A stretch of 6,872 nt of DNA from an uncultured Alphaproteobacteria bacterium (lineage in GTDB: Bacteria > Pseudomonadota > Alphaproteobacteria > Rhizobiales > Ancalomicrobiaceae). Below, piece by piece: positions 1 to 5,307 of this stretch. The translations under genes and the position numbers were made by a program. Location: positions 1-6,872 of the forward strand of contig CALBKH010000123.1 in NCBI GenBank assembly GCA_937892955.1, written 5' to 3'. Position 1 is the stretch's first letter. Every line of letters starts with the position of its first letter. The notes under the pieces are model-generated. The model was not told the origin of the DNA and did no database searches. It saw nothing but the letters and a program-made list of their open reading frames with translations.

Positions 1-28
1 TGGCAATCTCCTCAGGCGAAACGCTCAT
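1..28 (-). CDS. Possible 5' end of a leftward gene, truncated by the window edge
   Basis: Read on the minus strand, an ATG at 28-26 opens a frame that stays open to the window edge and encodes MSVSPEEIA. This looks like an ordinary protein N-terminus. The AT-rich stretch to its right would then be its upstream region. There is no strong Shine-Dalgarno sequence in front of it (only a weak ACGG). Nine codons are too few to name a product, and the frame may be spurious. Confidence 0.25.
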
Positions 29-87
29 CCGTGATTTTCAAAACGGACTCTGAGAGGAATTGACCCGGAAAATGGTGAAACTCTCGC

Positions 88-104
88 TGGAAATACAATT
101 TCCA
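88..104. repeat. 17-bp perfect palindrome with a 3-base centre
   Basis: TGGAAAT (88-94) and ATTTCCA (98-104) are exact reverse complements separated by ACA. This size and symmetry suit a dimeric regulator's operator. It lies about 60 bases upstream of the possible leftward start at 28. The sequence shows the symmetry; the operator role is inferred, and chance is possible in AT-rich DNA. Confidence 0.4.
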
Positions 105-125
105 TATATTTTTCATATAGATAAA

Positions 126-146
126 AAAATATCAAGTCGATATTTT
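126..146. repeat. AT-rich inverted repeat (8-bp arms, 5-base loop)
   Basis: AAAATATC (126-133) pairs exactly with GATATTTT (139-146) around AAGTC. A third related copy, AAATATCG at 174-181, is in inverted orientation to CGATATTT at 138-145. Recurrence of the same half-site could mean clustered protein-binding sites, or simply low-complexity AT-rich DNA. Confidence 0.4.
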
Positions 147-209
147 CACATCTTGTTCCAATGTCATGAGTAGAAATATCGATGAACATGATGGAAACAC
201 GTTTCATTC

Positions 210-234
210 CACGGCCCTGAACTCGGGTTAACGG
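210..234 (+). repeat. Left terminal inverted repeat of the ISAs1-family element
   Basis: The repeat starts CACGGCCCTGAA and ends GGGTTAACGG. Compared with the reverse complement of the right end, only two adjacent positions differ (CT here, TC in the other copy, at 222-223). Complementarity stops at 209/1461, which fixes the outer edge of the element. Confidence 0.85.
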
Positions 235-266
235 GGGTTCCCCCGGCCTTGGGGATCTGATTCGAA

Positions 267-293
267 CCATCCGAACGATGGAGGTTCGGATGG
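267..293 (+). promoter_or_regulatory. Hairpin over the transposase start codon (likely translation block)
   Basis: CCATCCGAAC (267-276) is an exact reverse complement of GTTCGGATGG (284-293), with a 7-base loop at 277-283. The right arm contains the ATG at 290-292, and the loop plus its edge contain the Shine-Dalgarno GGAGG (280-284). An mRNA that starts outside the IS would include both arms and fold, hiding the start. A transcript starting inside the left arm or later would not. IS10 and IS50 are known to protect themselves this way from read-through transcription. That it works so here is inferred. Confidence 0.55.
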
Positions 294-1435
294 AACTCGG
301 GGATCGGCCGCGACTGCGGGTGTTGTCGGATCATTTCGCGCTGTTGGAGGACGACCGGGAACCCTGGCGGGTTGCGCATCCGCTGCCGGAGGTGTTGCTG
401 CTGGTGGTGTGCGGGACGATCGGCGCCTGCGACGATTTCGACGAGATCGTCGAACGGGGTGAGGACAACCTCGATTTTCTGCGCCGTTTCCTGCCCTACC
501 ACCACGGCCTGCCGAGCACCCGCTGGCTGCGCATCCTGATGAACCGTATCGACGCGGAGCTCTTCTCGGAGATCTTCGTGTCGTGGGCGACGGCGCTGAG
601 GCCGGAGGCCCCGGCGCTGGTCGCGCTCGACGGCAAGACCTCGCGCGGCAGTCTCGATCGCGGCGGCGGGCGGGCGGCCCTGCATCTGGTCTCGGCCTTC
701 GCCACCCGCGAGCGACTGGTGATCGGCCAGGAGGCGGTCGCGGACGGCGGCAGCGGGCAGGCGACGATCCTGTCTCTGCTCGAGCGCCTCGCCGGCAAGG
801 GCCGGCTCGACGGCGCTCTCGTCACCATCGACGCGGTCGCCTGCAACGCCGCCACCGCCCGGCGCATCCTCGACGCCGGGGCCGACTACTGTCTGGCGGT
901 CGAGCCGAACCAACCCGGCCTGCTGCGCGAGATCGAGACCTTTCTCGACGACGCGCCGGCCGAACGCCTGTCGATCGATCAGGCGGTCGACAAGGGCCAT
1001 GGCCGGGTGGAGGAACGGCGTGTTCTGGTCTCCACCGAGGTCGATTGGCTCGACGGCGACCGCCGTTTCCCCGGCGAGTACCGCTTCCCCGGGCTCGCCG
1101 CGATCGCCCGGGTGGAGACGACGATCTTCGAGAAGGGCCGCGAAAGCCGTCAGGCCCGTCACTACGTCTCGTCCCGCCCCCTCGACGCCGCCGCCTTCGG
1201 CGAAGCCATCCGCGCCCACTGGCAGATCGAGAACGCGCTCCATTGGGTTCTCGACGTCACCTTCAAAGAGGACGCGGCCAAGACCCGCAGCCCGAACGGA
1301 CCGAAGAACATGGCCGTCGTCCGACACTTCGCCCTCGACCTCGTCCGCGCCGCCGCAGACGATCGCAGCATGAAACTCAGGCGCAAGAAGGCCCACCGAG
1401 ATCCCGGCTATCTCGCTCGAATCCTCAACGCCTGA
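290..1435 (+). CDS. ISAs1-family DDE transposase, intact
   Basis: This is the transposase of the surrounding insertion sequence. It cuts and joins the element ends through a two-metal RNase H-like active site. The protein has 381 residues from this start, normal for the family. The N-terminal domain (about 1-95) contains the DDFDEI segment typical of ISAs1 and H-repeat proteins. The DDE catalytic core follows. The three acidic residues are recognisable: D114 in ALDGKTSRGS, D181 in VTIDAVACN, and E314 in HWQIENALHWVLDV, followed by the conserved FKED. I chose the ATG at 290 because GGAGG lies 5 bases ahead of it. An in-frame ATG at 278 would add four residues but has no ribosome site. The frame has no stops or obvious damage, so the protein is probably functional. 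Translation may be limited by the hairpin over the start. A long leftward frame opposite it is a high-GC shadow. Confidence 0.92.
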   Translation: MELGDRPRLRVLSDHFALLEDDREPWRVAHPLPEVLLLVVCGTIGACDDFDEIVERGEDNLDFLRRFLPYHHGLPSTRWLRILMNRIDAELFSEIFVSWATALRPEAPALVALDGKTSRGSLDRGGGRAALHLVSAFATRERLVIGQEAVADGGSGQATILSLLERLAGKGRLDGALVTIDAVACNAATARRILDAGADYCLAVEPNQPGLLREIETFLDDAPAERLSIDQAVDKGHGRVEERRVLVSTEVDWLDGDRRFPGEYRFPGLAAIARVETTIFEKGRESRQARHYVSSRPLDAAAFGEAIRAHWQIENALHWVLDVTFKEDAAKTRSPNGPKNMAVVRHFALDLVRAAADDRSMKLRRKKAHRDPGYLARILNA

Positions 1436-1460
1436 CCGTTAACCCGGATTCAGGGCCGTG
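1436..1460 (-). repeat. Right terminal inverted repeat of the ISAs1-family element
   Basis: It reads CCGTTAACC... and ends TTCAGGGCCGTG, mirroring the left end with two mismatches in 25. It starts one base after the transposase stop codon. Confidence 0.85.
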
Positions 1461-1514
1461 CCCGCCGCCGTCGTTGCCATCGTCAGAGAACTGGCTCGCC
1501 GGGCGGCACGGACG

Positions 1515-1523
1515 TGGTATGTT
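1515..1523 (+). promoter_or_regulatory. Candidate extended -10 promoter for the serine recombinase
   Basis: TGG-TATGTT is an extended -10-like motif about 40 bases upstream of the recombinase ATG at 1562. It lies in the 101-bp gap between the IS and the recombinase. There is no good -35 hexamer at the right distance. A short near-palindrome, CCTCGGTCGAGG (1540-1551), lies between this motif and the start codon and could be an operator. The motif match is seen; promoter activity is inferred. Confidence 0.25.
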
Positions 1524-3158
1524 TCCCTCGCTGAGCCCCCCTCGGTCGAGGACCCTGCGTGATGAAGGTCGCGCTCTACGCCCGCTATTCGTCCGACAAT
1601 CAGCGCGACGCGTCGATCGCCGACCAGCTGCGCATCTGCCGCATTCGGGCCGAGCGCGAGGGGTAGCGGATCGTCGGAGAGTACACCGACCACGCCGTCT
1701 CCGGCGCCTCCCTGCTGCGCCCCGGCATGCAGGCGCTCATCACCGACGCCCTCGCCGGCCGGTTCGAGGTCGTGCTCGCCGAAGCGATGGATCGGCTCTC
1801 CCGTGACCAGGAGGACATCGCCGGGTTCTACAAGCGGATGACCTTCGCCGGGGTAAAGATCGTCACCCTTTCCGAGGGCGAGGTCGGTCATCTCCACGTC
1901 GGGCTCAAGGGGACGATGGACGCGCTGTTCTTGCGGGATCTCGCCGACAAGACCCGGCGCGGCCAGCGCGGCCGGGTCGAACAGGGCAAGTCGGGCGGCG
2001 GCAACGCCTACGGCTACCGCGTCGTCCGCCACACCGACACGAGCGGCGAACCCGAGCGCGGCGAACGCGCCATCGACCCTTACGAGGCCGAGATCGTCGT
2101 CCGCATCTTCCGGGACTTCGTCGCCGGTAAATCGGGCAAGCGCATCGCCGCCGACCTCAACCGCGAGAACATCCGCGCGCCCGGCGGCGGCGACTGGGGG
2201 TTCTCCACCATCAACGGCAACGTCAAGCGCGGCACCGGCATCCTCAACAACGAGATGTACGTCGGCCGCCTGATCTGGAACCGCCAGCGCTTCGTCAAGG
2301 ATCCCGACAGCGGTAAGCGTCAGTCACGCATGAACGCACCCGAGGAGTGGATCACCGTCGACGTGCCCGAGCTCGGTATCGTCGATGATGCGCTCTGGCA
2401 GGCCGTGAAGGAGCGGCAGGCCGCTGCCACCAAGGTGCGCGGGACCGGCGACGAGAACCACTTCCGCGACCGCCGCCGGCCGAAGTACCTCTTCTCCGGC
2501 CTCACCGAGTGCGGCTGCTGCGGTGGCGGCTACACGATGATCTCGACGACCTACGTCGGCTGCGCAGCCTCCCGCAACAAGGGGACCTGCGACAACCGGG
2601 CGAGCATCCGTCGCGATCAGCTCGAGGCGCGTGTCCTGAACACCCTGCGTCACCATCTGATGGATCCAGAGCTCTTCCAGGTGTTCTGCGAGGAGTTCAC
2701 CGCCGAACTCAACCGGCTGAGGGGCGCGGCGCGCTCGACCCTCGACGCGATCGACGCCGAACTCGGCAAGATCGAGCGCGAGCTCGACACGCTCCTGGAC
2801 CTGATCCTGAAGGGTGGCGCGGCCGACCGGATCAACGCCAAGATGGTCGCGCTCGAAGCCCGCGAGAAGGATCTGGAAGCCCGTCGCGCCGACGCCCAGG
2901 AGCCGCCGCCCCTCGTCCATCCGGAGATGGCCGGCTGGTACCGCAATCAGATCGCCGGGCTCCACGAAGCCTTGCAGGAGGAGAGCGAGAACCAGCGCCT
3001 TCGTGCGACGGAAGCCATCCGCTCGTTGGTCGATGAGATCGTCCTGACCCCGGCCGGCGATCGCACCCTGACCATCGACTTGCGCGGCGACGTCGCCGGC
3101 ATCCTGACGATCGCGGCGGGCGCCGGCGGGTCTCGGACGGGCGGGTTCCGGAAGCACG

Positions 3159-3182
3159 AAAGCCGCCCCGGAGGGCGGCTTT
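3159..3182 (+). terminator. Intrinsic terminator near the end of the recombinase gene
   Basis: AAAGCCGCCC (3159-3168) and GGGCGGCTTT (3173-3182) form a perfect 10-bp GC-rich stem with the tetraloop CGGA. TTGTGTGG follows, giving a short, imperfect U tract. The A-stem-T form could also act on the minus strand. It sits inside the open recombinase frame, after the conserved C-terminal region, which suggests the element's own transcription unit ends here. Confidence 0.65.
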
Positions 3183-3209
3183 GTGTGGAGCAGGTAGATC
3201 TACTCGAGA

Positions 3210-3223
3210 TGGTTGCGGGGGCC
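3210..3223 (-). other. 14-base match to the 3' end of initiator tRNA-Met: possible attachment-site remnant
   Basis: TGGTTGCGGGGGCC is the reverse complement of GGCCCCCGCAACCA, the 3' acceptor end (with CCA) of bacterial initiator tRNA-Met such as that of E. coli. The match then stops: the next bases are CGAGCTG, not GGATTTGAAC. There is no tRNA gene here. Integrated elements often leave such a fragment at the far junction. It lies directly after the recombinase terminator, where an attachment site is expected. In the recombinase frame it reads MVAGA. I recall MVAGAGFEP-type tails on recombinase-like proteins, which a longer copy of the same tRNA antisense would encode. A chance match of 14 bases is possible but unlikely at this position. 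Confidence 0.4.
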
Positions 3224-3357
3224 CGAGCTGCCCGAGAAAAACTATCACGAATTTCTTCTGATGGCGCTCATGACCATATCCATCCGAGCTGCGACCATCG
3301 CGCATCGTGCTTGTTCGGGCGGAGCTTCTCTGCCGCAACGAACAACAAGCGATCCGT

Positions 3358-5037
3358 TCAGGCAGCCGATACGTCCTTGAGGAATTTGTCTACGGCGATA
3401 CGAAGCCCTTCCACCTGATGCGTCGCATCGGCAGACGCTTCGGCAACTTTCTCGGCCGACTGCGATGTCCGGGTCGTCGCCGAGTTGACGCCGGAAATAT
3501 TATCAGCAACGCCATGAGTTCCGATTGCAGCCTGCTGAACATTCCGTGAAATTTCTTCCGTAGCGGCTCCTTGTTCTTCTACTGCGGACGCAATGGCCGA
3601 TGTGTGGTCGATCACTTTGTCCATGATCGTTGCGACCATTTGAATCGCCTCGGCGGCCGTCCTGGTCGAGCCCTGGATCTCGCCGACCTGCTGGGCGATC
3701 TGCTCGGTCGCTTTGGCCGTCTGTGTGGCGAGTGTCTTGACCTCGGCGGCCACGACGGCGAAGCCCTTGCCCATTTCGCCGGCCCGCGCCGCTTCGATCG
3801 TCGCATTGAGAGCCAACAAGTTCGTTTGCTCGGCGATATCGCGGATCAGACCGACGACTTCGCCGATCCGCTCCGCGCCGCTGGCGAGACCCGAGACCCG
3901 GTCGTTGGCCGATTGGACCGTCTCGTTCGCTCGCGAAACGATTGTCTTCGTGTCACAAACCTGACGGGAAATCTCGGCGATCGACGCTGTGAGTTCTTCG
4001 GCGGCGCTCGCGACCGTCTGGACGTTGACGGAAGCTTCTTCCGACGAGGAGGCGGCGCTGGTGGCTCTGTCGGCCGTCTCTTCGGCGATGCCGGACAGAA
4101 CGCGGGCGGTTTCCTGCATATTTCCCATCTGGCCGGAAACGGCAGCGAGGAGCGCCTGAGATCGGCTGCGGAACTCGTTGATCAAAGACTCGGTGCGCGC
4201 CTGACGACGGGTGGTTTTTTCGCCCTCTTTTCGCACGGTCTCGAAGAGCTGACGCTGTTCGTCGACGCGCTCACGGAACAATTCGATCGTCCGCGCGACG
4301 TCACCGATTTCATCCCGCCGTTCCACCGCGGAAAAGTCGACCGTGGTATCGCCCTCGGCCAAACGTTTCGCCTCGACGATCGTTCTCTCCAGCGGAACAG
4401 AGATCGAACGAGCCAAGAAATAGCTCAGCGCCAGAGAAAAAGCGAGAAATATTCCCGTTTCGAAGGTGGCCTTCTTCGCTTCTCTCCAGAAGACGGCATC
4501 GACGTCGTCGACATAGGCACCGCTCCCGATGACCCATTGCCACGGAGCGAAGCCGGCGACATAGGATCTTTTCTCGACCGGCTCGTCATGACCCGGCTTC
4601 GGCCATTGGTAGGTGACAACTCCGGCCCCGGCCTTCTCGACGGCATCGACGAAGCTCTGGAAAATTCGCTGTCCGGTCGGATCCCGGAAATCCGACATGT
4701 CCTTCCCGTCCAGTTCCGGCTTGATCGGGTGCATCACCATGCGGGACTGCAGGTCATTGATCCAGATATAATTATCTCCGTCGAAACGCATTGCCGCGAC
4801 GGCGGCCTTTGCCCGTGTCTTCGCCTCGTCGACCGACATTTCGCCCTTCTCGGCACGTGCTGCGAAGGATCGGACCGTTGTCGACGCCATCTCGACGACA
4901 TGCTTCAGATCGTATTCTCGATCCTTGAACAACAGATCGCGTTCATTGATCAGATCGACGGCGATGACGCCGACGAATGCGATCGACATGGCAACGATCA
5001 ATGCGAGAAGGCGATGTTTCACGGAAAGGCCGGCCAT
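3358..5037 (-). CDS. Methyl-accepting chemotaxis protein, sCache-HAMP-MCP type
   Basis: This is a membrane chemoreceptor that would bind a ligand outside the inner membrane and control the CheA kinase through CheW. The protein has 559 residues from this start. A membrane segment (about 10-28, LLALIVAMSIAFVGVIAV) is followed by a periplasmic sCache domain (about 31-178, with DGDNYIWINDLQSRMVMHP and WQWVIGSGAYVDDV). Next come a second membrane segment (about 192-210), a HAMP domain (about 211-264) and the MCP signalling hairpin (about 297-559), with tip QTNLLALNATIEAARAGE at about 404-421. Many small and acidic residues around the tip fit methylation sites. There is no C-terminal NWETF-type CheR/CheB tether. 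I chose the ATG at 5037-5035 because GGAGAG (5050-5045) lies 7 bases ahead. Upstream ATGs at 5052 and 5136 would only add a non-conserved tail before the first membrane segment. The ligand is unknown; sCache receptors often sense small organic acids. It lies downstream of another chemoreceptor gene on the same strand. Confidence 0.93.
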   Translation of the reverse strand: MAGLSVKHRLLALIVAMSIAFVGVIAVDLINERDLLFKDREYDLKHVVEMASTTVRSFAARAEKGEMSVDEAKTRAKAAVAAMRFDGDNYIWINDLQSRMVMHPIKPELDGKDMSDFRDPTGQRIFQSFVDAVEKAGAGVVTYQWPKPGHDEPVEKRSYVAGFAPWQWVIGSGAYVDDVDAVFWREAKKATFETGIFLAFSLALSYFLARSISVPLERTIVEAKRLAEGDTTVDFSAVERRDEIGDVARTIELFRERVDEQRQLFETVRKEGEKTTRRQARTESLINEFRSRSQALLAAVSGQMGNMQETARVLSGIAEETADRATSAASSSEEASVNVQTVASAAEELTASIAEISRQVCDTKTIVSRANETVQSANDRVSGLASGAERIGEVVGLIRDIAEQTNLLALNATIEAARAGEMGKGFAVVAAEVKTLATQTAKATEQIAQQVGEIQGSTRTAAEAIQMVATIMDKVIDHTSAIASAVEEQGAATEEISRNVQQAAIGTHGVADNISGVNSATTRTSQSAEKVAEASADATHQVEGLRIAVDKFLKDVSAA

Positions 5038-5307
5038 TGGAAAACTCTCCATATACTCCGCGCTCGAATCGCCAACAGTTAAATGTAGCTTGGTTAAAAA
5101 CGCGTAAATTCGATCTCGAAGACGCTCGTTATGCAAAATTTTCTTTGCAACCAGCGCGTCACGTGCGTCATTTTGCCAAGTAGACGGCCGAGGAAAGCGC
5201 TAGCGTAAAGAGCTTGTCAGAGTTGAGCGACATGTACCGTGCCTTCTCACAAGAGCGCTTTCCGACGCTGGTACCCGTCCTGCACCGAGTTCTGCGGCGA
5301 GGTCGGA
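5038..5307 (-). promoter_or_regulatory. Intergenic region between the two chemoreceptor genes, with likely promoter of the sCache receptor
   Basis: I see no supportable gene in these 270 bases. The half nearest the sCache receptor (5050-5175) is richer in A/T, as a promoter would be. On the minus strand TTGCAT (5136-5131) and TCGAAT (5113-5108) are 17 bases apart and are a weak sigma-70-like pair. TGCAAA/TTTGCA (5132-5137 and 5144-5149) form a small inverted repeat overlapping the -35. GCGTCA occurs twice in direct orientation (5156-5161 and 5165-5170). The gap and lack of overlap suggest the two receptors are transcribed at least partly independently. All regulatory roles are inferred. Confidence 0.35.
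5192..5263. repeat. 10-bp perfect inverted repeat with a 52-base spacer
   Basis: GGAAAGCGCT (5192-5201) is the exact reverse complement of AGCGCTTTCC (5254-5263). Complementarity does not extend on either side. It sits just downstream of the soluble chemoreceptor gene's stop. It could help form a 3' RNA structure or be a remnant of a small element. There is no U tract of the kind an intrinsic terminator needs. Confidence 0.35.

Larger units (their letters stand above)
29..209. other. AT-rich intergenic region left of the insertion sequence
   Basis: I see no convincing gene here. GC content is about 31% over 61-180 (hand count), against roughly 65-70% in the rest of the window. The stretch is rich in A/T runs and in short perfect palindromes (88-104, 126-146, with a further inverted copy at 174-181). 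It therefore looks like a promoter or operator region, or acquired DNA, rather than coding sequence. An insertion sequence begins directly at its right edge. A leftward frame through it reaches 81 codons but has no family likeness and is not called. Confidence 0.55.
210..1460 (+). mobile_element. Complete ISAs1-family insertion sequence (1,251 bp)
   Basis: The element is bounded by imperfect terminal inverted repeats (210-234 and 1436-1460, 23 of 25 positions complementary). It carries one uninterrupted transposase gene in between. Its length fits the ISAs1 family, whose members are about 1.2-1.35 kb with a single DDE transposase of about 380 residues. The right repeat begins immediately after the transposase stop codon at 1433-1435, the usual compact layout. 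ISAs1-family elements normally leave an 8-10 bp target duplication. None is visible: TTTCATTC precedes the left end and CCCGCCGC follows the right end. The absence suggests a rearrangement after insertion, such as an adjacent deletion or recombination between two copies. The transposase looks intact, so the element could still be active. Confidence 0.9.
1562..3418 (+). pseudogene. Large serine recombinase (site-specific integrase), interrupted by an in-frame TAG at codon 35
   Basis: Large serine recombinases integrate or excise mobile elements by cutting DNA with an active-site serine. From the ATG at 1562, codons 1-34 read MKVALYARYSSDNQRD..., the resolvase start with R8, catalytic S10 and Q14. 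Codon 35 is TAG (1664-1666), where relatives commonly have tryptophan (REGW), so one G-to-A change (TGG to TAG) explains it. The same frame then continues unbroken. It shows the rest of the resolvase fold (DRLSRDQED at 77-85), the recombinase domain (about 150-285), a zinc ribbon with cysteines at 317, 319, 320, 334 and 343, and a coiled coil (about 380-485). A restart at ATG 1727 (codon 56) would lack the catalytic serine. The frame runs on past a terminator to 3418 and overlaps the chemoreceptor gene by 61 bases, so the last 60 or so codons are probably foreign to the original protein. Suppressed or read-through TAG, or a sequencing error, remain possible. Confidence 0.85.

Noticed and set aside
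232..245. CGGGGGTTCCCCCG as a hairpin terminator just inside the IS
   Set aside because: The loop would be only two bases and no T tract follows. It may simply be part of the IS end.
164..1396. A 410-codon leftward open frame across the transposase
   Set aside because: It is a shadow frame opposite a well-recognised DDE transposase. It also crosses the IS boundary and shows no family motif.
3200..3240. A tRNA gene on the minus strand
   Set aside because: Only the last 14 bases match a tRNA. There is no T-arm, anticodon arm or D-arm.
1727..3418. Treating the recombinase as an intact gene starting at the ATG at 1727
   Set aside because: This start is at codon 56 of the real frame and omits the catalytic serine. 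The upstream 34 codons clearly encode the missing resolvase N-terminus, so a broken gene is the better call.
3571..5082. A 503-codon rightward open frame opposite the sCache receptor gene
   Set aside because: It is the antisense shadow of a clear chemoreceptor in high-GC DNA. Its translation is rich in D, R and G with no recognisable domain.
5038..5136. Longer N-terminus of the sCache receptor from the ATG at 5136 or 5052
   Set aside because: These starts lack a well-placed ribosome site and fall in the AT-rich promoter-like region. The ATG at 5037 has GGAGAG 7 bases ahead and leads straight into the first membrane segment.
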